A program made the translations under genes and the position numbers. 64,000 bases of DNA from Ciona savignyi. Lineage: Eukaryota; Chordata; Ascidiacea; Phlebobranchia; Cionidae. This document shows positions 33,893 through 48,600 of this stretch, in pieces. The number at the start of each line of letters is the position of its first letter. Position 1 is the stretch's first letter. Under the pieces are notes generated by a model. That model had not been told where the DNA came from and ran no database searches. It saw only the letters and a list, made by a program, of their open reading frames with translations. Where the stretch lies: the NCBI GenBank assembly GCA_000149265.1, contig CH003340.1, positions 135,366-199,365 of the forward strand, written 5' to 3'.

Positions 33893-36662
33893 GTACTGGA
33901 TCAACTCTTTAAACAAACTAGCGGCCTGCAAATAGTTTGGTGCCGGCATTATTTTTTTTATAATCGCCGCTATATGTCAGTATCGAGCTTGCATCAGCGC
34001 TATTTCTTCGCTGTATCATAAAGGTTCTACTTGTTTTCTACTAAAAACAACTGCGAAACGATTACATAAATGACCAAAGGGGATATCACGATATTAAATT
34101 TGTTAGTGTATACACTTGCGGTTGTTCGTGCTACGATTACTCGGATTAAGGCGGCTTTATCGTATACACTGATGTCCGTAAGGTATATGCCTAAACATTA
34201 CATCATGATTCTGTTGGTGTCTTAAAGTGTAAGTTTAACATACTTTATCACTAAGCGTCATTCGATAGTCTCTTATCATACAAATTGATAAACGGCTTTT
34301 AAGGAAAATTAGTTTCGCCAAAGTCAATTTTTAAGAAACATGGCTTGTGGTTTATGAAACTCCCAGAAATACATAACCAGACGATAAGACGAAATATACG
34401 TCAGTAAAAAATTGTAATTTCTAGTTCTTTCTGTTTGTATCTCAAAAGAAAACACAAACGTGAAAAATATTTCCCAGTGTTGTACGGCCGTTACATAACC
34501 GTGACGTCGAAAAAAGATTGACATTCCTTTTGCCAATCAGACCCTTAAGTAGTCAGGTGGCGAGTTTGTTCTCGCTTTTTATTCCTCGAGCGTTTTATTG
34601 CGAAGCAGCGTTTTTCTCCTCTGTACCTCGATGCGGATCAACAGCCTTGAAGACGAAGGCAAATAGAATATTTTTTGCGATTCAGTCGTGAAAATAGGTT
34701 TACAGCGTACCGAGTTACGCAGTGAGCAGACAGATGAACTCAATGAACAGTCAATGCAGAAGATCTCATTAAAGTTTATCGCGATATTAGCTATGCTGTT
34801 TGTAAACCTATTCGGAAGTTTTTTTTAAATATTTGTGCTATGCGCTGTAAGCTTCGTTCAATTAAATGTATCGAGTTAGGCCTCGCGAGTTTAATAGACG
34901 CACGTGTTGAACTTGGGATATATGACATCTATTTTTGCTACATAATCCATCGCTAAGCCGATAAGAACCTAGTGGATGCTAAATCTATGTGGTGCGATTT
35001 ACACGATCACACTTCGCAGCCGTGAGATGCCAAAGGTGTGACCTCCGGTAACTTGCCTAGCCAAGCGATGTGAGTTGACCGTGCTGCAGAGACTGGTTAG
35101 GAACGTCAATAAAATATATAGAGTTAATGATTACTTCGCACGAAACGTGACAAGGTAATGTATTAATATAGCATCATAAAACAAGAACCTCGATAGCTTT
35201 GTCAGCAATCGGAAACATAAATGCACTTGAAGGTAATCAAAATTGAGATTTTATTTGGTTTGCACATATTTTTGGTTAGCACGCTTATCTCCAATGTTTT
35301 CTTAACGAATAAACCTTGCCCTCTTTGTAAATTAAGAATTTTTTTATTCACACAACCGGTAATTTAGTCACTGATCACATCCTAAGCATAGATATTAAAC
35401 TGAAAGATCTATCCTCTCTTGAGGCGCAGTCGAAACACATGCTATTTAAAGGAAGCTCAATATCCAAGGTCGACACCGCAGACAACCTAAGAATTTAATG
35501 AAACGGAATCAAGTGATAAACTTTCAGGCGATTTAGTAGTCTAATAAAAAGGTAAAAACGAGGGACAGTATTTTACTATCTTACTCTTTTATTTGGTACG
35601 TGATCTTAAAGTAGGCCAATTTGGGCGAAGTGTTAACTTTTTGGCTACCAGTTGTCTGCTTTCTAGTTGCTTTGTATGTTCGGCCTTTACTTTGGTGAGT
35701 AAAGCAAACATTCCACCAGAAATCTGTCGTTCGTATACAAATATACATACGACCGATATGACTAGAATTTAATTCAAACCAGGACAGAAAAATAACGGAG
35801 ATTTTTTATTTACAGTGATACGGATGTCGAGTTTTAGTTGGCAAAAAAATAGTTTTGAGGATAATAGTTGCTTAGGGAATCAGAAATGTTCAATTCCAGT
35901 TTTTAATATGACGTATTTGCTCAAGGGGAGCATTCTTTCTCTACATTGTTGTAGTAGCATGTGACGTAATTGACAAAAATGGTCAAAATAGTTGCCTGGT
36001 AACTAGCCAAATAATGTTTCGGCTTAGTTGGCTTTCATCGCATGCAGTCTTACAGTTAAAGTGTGGCTGCCATTGTAAACAGTTGCTTTTCAGATCGAAG
36101 TCTGAATTTAGATAAGCTGCGGAACAAAGTGTCCATGGACGTTAATAAACGGTGTGTAAACGCAATCTAGTTAAGCGTTTCGTTATCAGAGCCTGGGGCG
36201 CCGTGATCCGCACAGTAAGACCATTGTTAGTTATGTGGTTGTGGTTTATGTAAAACGCAAACATAGATCTATGACAATAACTTCTTTTCTAGAAATAGTA
36301 AGTTTGTGTTTGAACGATGACCTAGAACCATTTTTATAGCGTTTACTTTTCCAGAACAAAAACGTAGGGACTAGTATTTCTAGTAAGCACCAAGTCGGTG
36401 TAGATGGTTTAATTTCCCTCAAGTTAACGACCTCACTCCTATACTCCGGTGAGCGATTTTAGTGCAACAGGAGGCTACACGCATCAGCGGTTGTCGAAAA
36501 CCGAAGAAATAACAGATCACGTCAGCAGGGTCACCAACCCGTATTTGAATCTTAGATAATCCTATTTGTTAACAAAACAACCCCCAAGAAAAGAACAAAC
36601 TTATTATCGCAAAGTGGTTTACCGATTCATAAGATTCTGGGAAATATTAACCTTCGGCCATA

Positions 36663-39600
36663 ATGAAGGGTTATGAAAGAAACTCTCGCCTTTTGGTGGC
36701 AATTGCGATTATGTATATTTTGATTTGCGTTCAAGATTCGATGGGGACTGGTTTAAGGATGGGCATGTAAGTAGTAAATTATGGTTTACTCAAGCTGTAA
36801 TCCAGTAATTTTGATTCAAATTAAGTTAAATTTTCTAAACCTATTTTCCCCTTTTTTGCAATCATGTCGGACACTCAAGACAAAAGCGTCAATGTGTATA
36901 AAATAACAATGAGTTAAGGCACGAATTTTTCAATTAACTCGTTAGGCCGACATGTGTGAATGATCAAAAGGTGTTATGCAGGCCGAACGTGTGCGAGTCG
37001 GAGTCAGTTAAAGTCGTCCGCTCGGTGCAGCCATGCGTGAAGGCATTCACACGACTGGTTAAAGTTTGGAAGCAAAGTTGTATGAATGAGAGAAAGTGGT
37101 GTGTTGGATACGAACGAAGGTACGTCGTGTTAAATACACTATATTACCCCGTTTCCCAATATTATAATCTAGAAGTTAATTGCGCATTCGCATTTCTGCG
37201 TGTTTGATATAGCCTATATAAATACACATCGGCACGCGATTTAATTTTATCAATGTGTCCACAGGACGGCATATTACACAACGTACAGAACCTCGTATCA
37301 GTCTAAAAGATCGACCACGGCCAGGTGCTGTGCGGGGTGGACCCAGCTAAACAACGAAGCAGGATGTACATATCGTGAGTCATTAAATCTTAAATCACAA
37401 GTTCCTTCGAGCATCCCGACATCTCCATTCTCCCTTGCGTATTCAAGTCGAAAGCTTCGTATAGGTTTCGGAAGCAATATATCAATTGCGTCACGTTTAA
37501 ATACGTTATTGGCTCGACAAGTCTATAGGATCAAAATCTGAGATTTCCACCCAATGGTACTCAACTAATCGCCCAAATCCCCACTGAGCAAGTTTCCAAA
37601 TAGGTAGCTTAACTTCATCGTCCTACTACCACTGTCCACACATGCTAAAGGACTTGTGATTTGGAATGGTGATGTCGTGGTGAATTTCCCAAACTGATGT
37701 AACATTAGTTGACAACTCTGTTATTGTTGCCGAACGCACAATGCCTGAATATATAGTTCATGTCGTATACTGAGCAAGACTGCAAAACGGTTTTGTCGCT
37801 TGTTACATCAGTTTGGTGAACCTGGCATATACGATGTAAATGTTGCATTTAGGAACTTATTTTTGCCAGACAATAAACCGTGTGTTTAAGTTAAGTAGTT
37901 TCGACTGCCAGAGCAAGACCGACCTGTAGCCCAGGAAACCTTTGTCCTCTTCGTACCACTTAAAGCACAAGACATTCCACTGTTTAGTTCTTGTTCTGTT
38001 ATTTGTGTTTGGTTCTGCGGTGAAAGGTTATCATCATTCAAACGCCGGGTAGCTAGCTGCTCGTTCGTGGAAGTCAAGTTCGACGCGCCATTGTCCATCA
38101 CGCTTCGCCTCATAAACCGATTCTTTTTCCGTGCCGAGAAATTTAAAATCACTGCTCCAACAATACGCATATGAGCAGAGTCTAAACAAACGCCATTCGC
38201 GTTCAGTCACGCGTCCACTTCAATTTTATTCGGCCTTACACCGTTATGCCTTCGACGCTCAATTTGGCCGGTTTCCGGATTTTTTCGGACACCGCTTTCA
38301 CTTTTACCTGAGTAATTGCTGTCGCAGTGAGTAATCCGTGGCAGATAGTTTGCATGTCGATTGCACGTAGAGAGGTGGCCTGGAAAACCACTTCACATTA
38401 ATCATTGGTTTCTTGTACGGATCTCGAAAACAATTTGAACTTTGTTTTCCATGCTCAATAAGAGATCTGGTGATTAACTAATCGCGGAATGAGTCACGTC
38501 TATTACTCACTAATCCGCTAGCAAAAGCCAACAAAAACACGTTTTGTTGATAATATCCTTAACGCTTAGCCGTTGGTCAAGTTTTCCACATACTGTGGTC
38601 ATTCACATATTTTAATATTACGCAATTTAAAATTCGTGTTAATTTAATAAGGTGTGGTGCTACCCTAGTTCATAACAATGCGAATAAATTTGTGTTATCA
38701 CTGGGGTGTAGGGATATTCCAGATATTTTTGGCTCAATTGTATTTAGCCTACAGTGAGGTAACTGTGACAAGCAGATTTTATTCAATGGTCGAAATCGTG
38801 AAGGAACCCATTGTACCTTCATATGCGCATAGGTGGCGTAAATAATTGGTTTAGTTTGCCCAAGAACGTCACACAATCCGCATTGTGATGTCAAACGATT
38901 CTGACGCAGTCAAATGACGTAGGCGAGTGTAAACGCCATTAGCCATCATGAAGTTAACCTTTGCCGTACCACAGGGCTCTAAATATTTATGTATCCGAAC
39001 GTTTATGGTAATTGTTTTCCAGAACTTGTAAGGCCTGATTTTAACCACGTGATCTTGTGGTCGGTCACCGAATTATAATCTCACAGATGGCGCCAAGGCG
39101 CTGAGCTGTCTTGTCGTTGAAATGTAGGTGGCGATTCATTAAGTATAAATCGCTCGAGCGTATATTATAACCCAGCCTGATTGTAATATCTTTGCAACTT
39201 TCAATATCGATATTAAATATAGACGCCCAAGTGCATAGATATGCCTTTAAGTGAGAAATAAACGGTCGTATTTTACCTCGGGCAAACCGATAGTTTGATA
39301 CAACACGGGAACAATAAAAAGCTTCACATTACCTGGTTTATGTCAACAGAATGAGGTCATATCTTATCTTACGAAGTCGATTTAAAAAATCCGCGAATAT
39401 GACAACGCGGGTTCCAGTGATTTTAGCAACTACAACCAAGTCGCTTTGGTCCGAACAGTTTCGGGACATCGGCATCAATAAGCAGACCCTAGCCGGTTTC
39501 CTGTCTGCCGTGCGTCCCTTACATTCTTACAGGCGCGCCTTTATTCAGCCTCGCAGTTACTTGGTGCCCAGCTATCGGTTCACGCCCTCTATAGCAAGGT

Positions 39601-42600
39601 AGATAATAACTGACGTTGTTTCTTTGGGTTTGTTCAGGCCAACTTGATCCTACACAAAATCTATGCCAGAGCTTGCCTCTATATCACAATGGATAAATCA
39701 GTGACAACTGACATATCAGCCTTTGTCGTACGCGATAAGCTATATTCGTCTCATTGTTCTATGCGGTGTGTGCTAACGTTAGCCATATAGACGCCTCGAT
39801 ACCGTGTATTTTAAGAACTTAATTTATAATGAAAAATAACAATTTTTAATTTCCATGACCTTCAATTACGCGATTCTTGTCTGCAAAACGCAGGGATCGC
39901 ACTGCAGTCTCTCCGTCGGCGTGTCTGCCAAAATCACGCGACCCTTGGCAGACTCTGGATGAGTTATATTTTGGCGCCGAATAACTTGCAATGCACACTC
40001 GAGAATTGTGCACACAAAACTTCCGTAATATGGAGTGTCCTCATGAGATTTAAGCACAGTCTTTTCTTTGTTCGCACTGAAGGAGGTTACTCATGCGTCG
40101 TGTTATATCAGCAGTAGCTGTTGGAAGTGCTGATTCGACGACATTGGAAATTAATTGTAATAAAGGCTATTGTTCTATGACAAGGGAGCATGGTTAGATC
40201 GAGTTGATACGGCATCTTGTGTGATTGTCCGTCATTTCTTTGTTAGATTCGAACTGTTTGCATAGACAAGTAATAGAAAGCGCCGCACAATATAAGGGAT
40301 TGATGGTGTTTTTAAATCGAGGCTCTTCGGTGTCGTTATTGTCTGTTTCGTTCGCTGCAAAGGCATTCGATTTACCGCAAACAAAGGACTTTGTATGGAA
40401 CGCAGATCGTACTCTAAGTACTGTGTTTTATGCGACCCAAACTGAATAAAAAGCATAACAATCCTTCGTACCGACCAAACCTTTGTTTGTGGGAAGGACT
40501 GAAGCCGACGGCGGTATATAAGCATCCTTGCTTATTCACGTATCGCACTTGCAGCATTAGTTGACTGGAAGACAGTATCTAAGTGTATCGTGCTAAGTTA
40601 AGTTTATCATTGACAAAACAATATCTTTAGATAGCATTGTTGCAGTTTAGTAAAAGTGTTAAAACGGCAATGCTAAGTTGTTGTGTGTTCTTGTTTGCGC
40701 TGGTTGCGTTTTGTAACGACGATAGCTTGGCGCAGCCGCCTTCCCCGTTCGGCAATCTGCGCCCGTGGGATTTCGGGAAGGTACAGTGCGGCCCGGACGT
40801 TTCCAAGTATTACAAAGACGGGGCAGAAATCATCCCGCTGAATAAAGAGATTCCAAAGATTTCCAGTCACGGTCTAACTAGGCAAAAAAGATGGGCTACA
40901 GGTCGAGTTGCTAAACCCTATTTTAAACCCGGGTGGCCAATTCATGGAAGTCGGACTCCTCTCAGACGTTTGCATGTACATGGTGGCATGATAAACGGTT
41001 TGAGGTGAAATTCCGTATCCAATAATTGCAAGCCTCATTTCCATCATCCTTTTGTCTTCCGTTTCTCCACCGTTAAAAACTCAAAAAGTGCAATGGAACC
41101 TTTGGTCACAAAAATCCCGAAATGTTTTTTTTTCGATCTCGCACAAATACACTTTTTGGGCGGTATTTGAATTCGTAACAAACCATACTATGGTGGAGAA
41201 ATACAAAACACAAGGATGATGCACCGATTCAAGTCGGTAGAAAACTGTATTTTGAGCCGATATTATTTGTGTGTTTTCGCCCACGCGTTGCAGCTCAATG
41301 TTCGTACGGAGTCTGTTTCAACGGCGGTCGTTGCCAGGAGTCTGCGGCCCAGATGTGCCAATGTACGGGCGGGTTCTCCGGCACGCGGTGCGAGAATGGT
41401 AAGTTATCCCTTCGGTCACGTGAGTATTGCCGCAGCGTAGATCAGCTGGTCTTCATCATTCTTGTCTCTGTCAATTTTCGGGTTCTTAAAACGAGTTAGT
41501 AATTGTATAATAAAACGTTGCGATTAACTACCCGTGGTTCTTTTCCGCTCCCGCGCTTTCACAAGGTTTATGAATAAAATACGGTTATTATTTTTGGACA
41601 GATTTGAACGAATGTGCCACGAACAACGGAGGATGTAACCAGATGTGCTGCAACACGTTCGGCGGATTCTTCTGCAAGTGCAGGGCTGGGTTTCATCTTC
41701 AAAGCGACCAAAGAACCTGCGTGGGTAGGTGTCACCAAAATTTGATATCAAGGCCGTAAATGTCTTCCGCATTCATAGTAAGTGTCTCCTCTACACACAG
41801 GGTTATTTGATCCTAGCGTGGGTCGAATATGTGGTTAAAATTACTAACATTTTCCACTCAATTCAGTGGTTGAAGTTTAACGAGTCGATGAACGACTTAT
41901 TAACTTACCGCCGACATGTGTTTTATTTAATATTAAGGAGTGTTTCTTCACGTTGAGTATAAACGTCGCAATCAAGGGAGAGTTTTGGTAATTTCCGTTG
42001 AGACTTAAAAGTGGTCTTCACTAATTAGAGACGGCTCAATTTATCTAGAAATCAAATAATCGCCTACTGAGATCAAGTGTCTTTGAATTGGCTAGGCGTG
42101 AGAAAGAAAGTGAACGACTATAGTCTTACCTCGTGTAAGCTGATCTCCGTTAACGCGTCAGACGCAACCAAACACTTCGTGTCCCACCGTGAATTTCCAC
42201 TTCAAGTCGATTTGCTAGACTTCACGCAACTGGGATCAATTTCGAGTTGCCCGACATGCCGCTCGAAACGTGGGGTACGCGCATATTAATGTGCTTTAAT
42301 AAGCAGTTGCACATATAGGGTATCAAGGCTGCTTTTTAATTTGAGATAATTCCAATTTATGCATCGATGGTTATGGCGCTTTTTCGAAGTAGGATTATTA
42401 CGCTACGATGGCGTTTGGTATTCGGAACTGAGCGAAACAAGTATATGTTGTTACAACGTATCGGCGCTACCGTTAAACCGGGTATTTGTTCTAAACCGAC
42501 GTAATACATTGTTTATCACATCACAGACGATGACGAATGTTCGGACCATAATGGCGGCTGCGCCCATGTCTGTGTAAACACGGAGGGAGGTCATTACTGC

Positions 42601-45600
42601 CAGTGCAACGAAGGCTACCGACTGCACACCGACGAGAAGACCTGTATTCGTAAGTTGACAAGGACGAATAGATTTAATTAATTTCACGGAGAAGATCTGT
42701 CTGGCAGACAGTCATACTTCAACGCCAATGAAACTTGCGAGAATCGGTGTGGGCCTATCAGCAAACAATAATGAAATATTCTCAACCGCATATTACTTTC
42801 TCCTTTCGTGCGCTTGGCGAATAACAACTAGTTTACGATGCTGTGGATTATGTGGCTTGCCACAGACAGGGGGAAGTTAAAACAAAGGTTCTTTTTCAAC
42901 AGCGACGAATATGTGTGAAATTCAAAATGGCGGTTGCGAGCAAATCTGTGAGCCTCAGGGGACAAGGGGTCGTTACTCTTGCAGATGTCGACCTGGATAT
43001 GTTATTAACTCCAACGGGAGAACGTGTGACAGTAAGTTGGAAGTTGTTAAAATCTTATGATAACAGAAACAATCGCAAAACTTCAATTGAATGTCAGAAC
43101 GTAATATACCCATCCGCCGGGAATTGTATAAACGTTTAATTTCCAAAAAGCTGCCTTTCACTAGCTGATATAATTAGATTTCAATAAAAATGTTCTGTGC
43201 TTGTGCGTCAGGCGCTTCATACAAAGTCAGCTCTGACGTACTCAAACAAAACCCCTTTTATACTGACTGACCTCGGACTGACCGACTTGGGAAATCTTCA
43301 TTTCCGGTGTGGAAGTTTCGTTCTAAACAGTTTAAGTGTTCATGGCATCTTTGCCCTTATTTTCATACAACTTTAACACCCAACGGCGTTCAAATTTCAT
43401 GATCTTCATATGTTATTTGAACTACATTCAGTTTGTGCTTGTTTTCGTTTTAATCAAATACTTCGGTTATCTGTGTTTTAATCTAAAAACTGCCTAGTGT
43501 ATATCTCGTAATGCCCATTTAAACTTAATACGTTTGATTTGTCATAGTTGCTGACCCGTGCGAGACAAACAATGGCGGCTGCAACCAAAACTGCGTGGCT
43601 GTTGGATTCGCCGCACAGTGCACATGCTTTGTAGGCTACAGATTGGATGCTGATAATAGAACTTGCGTCGGTGGGTATTTGCTCGTAACATTTAGTCTAA
43701 GCATATTAAGTACAAAAGTCGATATAACACTATGTTATATGATTCACGAAAGTGGTATAGTGGCTCATGTTTTTTTATCAGAATATCTTTTATATCCATT
43801 AGTATTGCTCCGAGGCAACAATACCAACTTCGACGATCAATGCAAATGTATTAGCTGTTCAAAGCTATAAGCAGGAACCTGTCTAGATTTCGATCGGTTA
43901 TGAGTAATCACCGATATATTTCGGCAATTTTTCAGATGTCAACGAGTGCCTCACCAATTTGGGTGGCTGCTCCCATGACTGTGTAAACACGAACGGATCC
44001 TTTACTTGCATATGTAATCCTGGATATGAACTTGGGCGAGACAGTCAAACGTGCTACCGTAAGTTTATTGCTAGACGTCGTCGTGTTTTTTCTGGCCTTA
44101 AGTTAGCTGACTTGGCTTGTTTATTACTTTTAATTTAGCATTTTTAAAAAGGGTGTATCCTATAACGATAATTGAAAGGTACCGCGGCATAGCATGCTTT
44201 TAATTTTTGTACCACGGTTACGCCCATCAGACTGGGCAAAATACATTAATGACCGAGACAGAAAACCTGTGGCCAAAATCTCGAGTTCAGACAGGACCCC
44301 ATTCTATATTTAAATCTGGAACTCGTTGCACAGGAATTGAGATGGAAGTGATCAAGTCTTGCTCCACGATGAACGGCGGGTGCATGCACATTTGCAACGA
44401 GGACCTTGGCGCGATATCTTGCTCATGCAGCAATGGTTTCCAGTTGGAAGCCGACGGCAAGAGTTGCTCAGGTCCGCGCATGTTTTGAAAACCACTCCTT
44501 AGTTTGCAATGTTGTTGTATTATCCCGCGCTCGAGTTCGGAGAGACGTTACTTGATTAATGATTTAACTTAATTTGTCACACTATGTACCCTTATTAACA
44601 ACTTGAACGTTCACTATTAAGCACGATAATGACTGCATGTCGTTTATCAGTTATGTTCAACAGCTAAAAGATCACGCAAAATATTTTAAAAGCTTGAGAT
44701 TTTTAATTTGTCACGGTAATCGAACGATGAGATCTTTTTATTGATGTTCGGTGTGTCTTTGATAAAGTGTTTTGATAGATGTGGACGAATGTTCGGATGG
44801 AACGAAATGTTGCGATCAGGGCTGTTCAAACACGCCGGGAGGATACGAATGCAGCTGCAGATCGGGATTTACAATGTTATCAGATGGCTGCGGTTGCCAA
44901 GGTTAGTTCTGCTGTTTACTTGTTTACTACATCGCAGTTATCTTTGTAATTATCCTTTCGCCATTTATGCTCTCGGGATGTCTCGCTACTTTGTCCCAAC
45001 TTCGAGTTCGCGCTTCAATCTCAGATTATGATCTGAAGTGACTGGATTAAAATAGCTTTGCTCCACAGACATTAATGAATGTTTGGACGTAAATGGTGGT
45101 TGCGACCAGCAGTGCGTGAACAGCATAGGTTCGTACGAGTGCACTTGTGATGGAGGGTTCGTTCTGACAATCGACGGGAAAGGCTGTGAACGTAAGTATT
45201 TCATGCTCGTATCTTTTACTGTTCTCAGTATAGATTTTACTGTCGGCTTAATTACAGCGCTTCCTCCCGTTATTGTTTTTCGCTCCAAACCGAAGCCCGT
45301 GGCTCCTTTACTCTTGAACGGTGGGGAAGAAGACCTTGCAGCTTTCTCTCTCATTACCCGGTAAGGTCAATTGGTTTCGTCGAAGGGCGGGGTGGATTTT
45401 GTCTATCACGGCTATATCCTGTGGTCTTCACACAGGCAACTGTTGTAGATTAATTTCTTAAGCGGCCTTAATCCACCGTAATCCTGATATTAATCCAGGA
45501 ATTTATAATCTGGAAATGTCGTGTCTCGTCACTTCAGTCTTTTTTCGATTTTCTTTTCTGTCGGGATAGCAACCTTAATATAAAGTCAAAACTTCAAACC

Positions 45601-48600
45601 CCTACTTAATTATGTGTTAAATTCATTTGCGCTGTTGTGCTTCATTTAATTAAAACAACAAACACTGATTTTGTTTCCTTAGGTGCGAGCCTGGTCGATT
45701 CGGCCAAGACTGCAGCTTTACCTGCGCTCAGTGTCCGCAAGGAAATTGCAACGACGATTTGGACGGATGTGAATGCGCAGCAGGAACGCAGGGCATCCTT
45801 TGCAATGAAAGTAAGTTAAAAACCTGCGCTGTGTAATGTTATGTTGTTCATTTATTCCATGCACATATAAGCTGTATGAGCCCATGGCTGTTGTTTAGTC
45901 CGTCATTCTATTTATAGCGTGCGCGGAGGGACAATTTGGGCCAAACTGTCTTCAACGTTGTAATTGCTTGAACGAAGGTAAATGCAACCCCGAAACTGGA
46001 CGCTGTCGATGTATGCCTGGTGTCACCGGAACTCGTTGTGAAAATGGTAAGGAGAAAATGATTGGCGACGCACTTGGCAATTAACTTGGCGGGTTTTCAG
46101 CTCCTAATGATTTATGATTCTCTAATTTGGTTTTGTAACGCTCCCGTATTTGGCGAGCTGCGGTTACCAGTTACGTACTATGTGGTGAAAGCCCTGATGA
46201 TTCTGGCATTTAAAACGGAATTTCGATTTTTTTCTTCGCAGGATGTCCCAAAGGAAGGTTTGGCCCGGACTGCACTCGAACTTGCAACTGCAGAGGCTCG
46301 CGATGCCACAAAACATTCGGAATTTGTTTCTGCGAGCCCGGTCGTTACGGTCGACGTTGCCACAAAGGTCAGTTAAATGCTTCCTAACCGCCTGAACGAA
46401 AACAATCGGCAAATATTACTACCCTATATATATATAAGGACCATTAGGATTGTTGAAATAGTGCAGATGCTTTAACGCAAAAGTAATGAATGATTTGTGA
46501 CTTTATACGCAGAATGTCCTCCATGGTCTTTTGGCATGATCTGTCGCAACGAGTGCACTTGTAATAAGAGGAATTCATTCGGATGTGACAAAGCTGACGG
46601 AACTTGTAACTGCAAGCCCGGCTATACTGGAAAGACCTGCACTTCAAGTTTGTATTACAAACTCCTTTGTTTAGGAGATGTATAATGACATTGCATTCGT
46701 TGTCCACAGTGTGCGCTGAGGGCACTTATGGACAAGATTGCGCAACAAGATGCCGCTGCGAAGATGGCGTCGCCTGTGATCACGTGACTGGTGCATGTCA
46801 GCGAGACTGTCCTGCAGGATACCGAGGACGAAATTGCACGCAAGGTAAAGTCCAGCTTTCCGCTTGATATGTAGGACTACATTATTTACGACGTGCGGTA
46901 AACCTGACACTGTATACACATTTGATGGAGCGGTGAACTTAATGCCGCCGTGTCAACAGAATGCAGCGCCGGCACTTGGGGCGTAGGTTGCTTGGAAATC
47001 TGTACTTGCGCTGCCGGGAGCAACTGCGACCGAGCTACGGGCAGATGTATCTGCGGGCCCGGGAGGACTGGTTTGACATGTGAGGAAGGTAAGGTTAACT
47101 GACATAAATTTCTGTTTGGGTATCCTTTCCTTAATAATGAGTTTATTTCGCTCAAGATTGCCCAGGGGATACTTGGGGCTTGGGTTGTACGGAAACTTGC
47201 CACTGCCTGAACAACGGTGTATGTAATAAACAGACTGGAGATTGCGAGTGCGCTTCGGGATACGTCGGAGCACTGTGTGCCGATCGTAAGTCTACCGAAT
47301 GTCTTAATGGAGTTCAAGTTTTATTGGGTTTAATTTGACAGATTGTCAGAGTGGAAGGTATGGCAGACAGTGCAGAAACAGGTGTAACTGCGGAAATGGT
47401 CTGTGTGATCCTGTTGATGGCACATGCCGGTGCAGTCGAGGGTACGCTGGAAGAAACTGCCAGAAAAGTAATTTATTTTAATATTTTGGTTTAGTTTGTC
47501 TTTGGTTTTACGATAAAAATATTGGACAAACATTGTTCATATATATATTTTTTTTTACTTTATATAAAATTATAAAAAAAAGGAAAAAGACAATTGTTAA
47601 AATACATCTATAATCAGATTAATTAATTTCCTCTCAGTATAGATTAAGGAACCTGGCTGCTAAACAGTACATATTGATTTGTATACTTTTTGATTCTGTT
47701 AAAAATCTTTTGTGGTACTGTCGTGGTCGAATGGTTAGCGCAATCGATACATATACCGACTTCTATACAAAAACGGTCATTGTGCCTAGTCCATCATGGG
47801 TTCAAAACTCGGATCGGTTAAAAATATGTTATTTGCGAAAGGTTCAGCCTCTTTTAGTTAGTTTAAGCTTAACTTTACTGGCTCGTCCGAGTTTTTAATG
47901 TTTTACTCTTATCCAGCGTGTGGTCTTGGATTCTGGGGTCAGAACTGTGCAAGGCGGTGCGATTGCGAAAATGGTGAACCCTGTGACCCGGTAACCGGCG
48001 ACTGTAACTGCGCTTCTGGTTGGAAAGGAAGAAGATGCGACCAACGTAATTAAGCCACTCTCTGTGTGGTATTTTGGTAATGGAGTAACGGGATTTAATT
48101 GTGGTTTTTCAACTTCAATCCAGATTGCCCGGAGGGACTTTATGGGCCACAATGTCAGCAAGAATGTATGTGTGCCAATGGTGCCTTGTGCGACCACGTT
48201 AGCGGAGCCTGTACGTGTACGCCCGGCTGGAGAAATACTTTTTGCGACAGAGGTAATTTTACGTTTCAGCTCTTTGTTGAAAACAAAAGCCAGCAAATCC
48301 GAATTCCCATCATTATCCATCCTCAGCTTGCCCCGATGGATATTATGGTTTGAACTGCGGGTTCACGTGTACGTGCTCTAACGGTGCGCAGTGTGATCAC
48401 ATAACTGGTGAATGCTCTTGTCCTGCTGGTTGGGTGGGGAATAGCTGTAACGAACGTAAGTCAAAGACCTTTGTTAATATTGCTAAATGGAGCTGGGTAT
48501 TCACCCGATATGATTACAGGTTGCGGTGAAAATCGATGGGGACAAAATTGCACAAATGTTTGTAATTGCGCAAACGGCGCAAGCTGTGATCACGTGACTG

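Larger units (their letters stand above)
32221..36662. other. Long intergenic region before MEGF6-like gene
   Basis: No supported exon is seen over 4.4 kb. It includes a short hairpin (33141-33177), a poly-T run (about 33771-33787) and a short SINE (33792-33892). The last part should hold the promoter of the MEGF6-like gene. Confidence 0.45.

Noticed and set aside
37886-38170. 94-residue minus-strand frame in MEGF6 intron 3
   Set aside because: It has an ATG and mixed composition, but no motif, promoter or splice evidence; kept only as a weak possibility.
39351-39602. 83-residue plus frame in MEGF6 intron 3, ending near a GT donor
   Set aside because: No recognisable domain and no partner exon; it may be chance in a GC-richer stretch.
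46886-47317. 143-residue minus-strand Ser/Pro-rich frame
   Set aside because: Antisense to two MEGF6 EGF exons and their intron.
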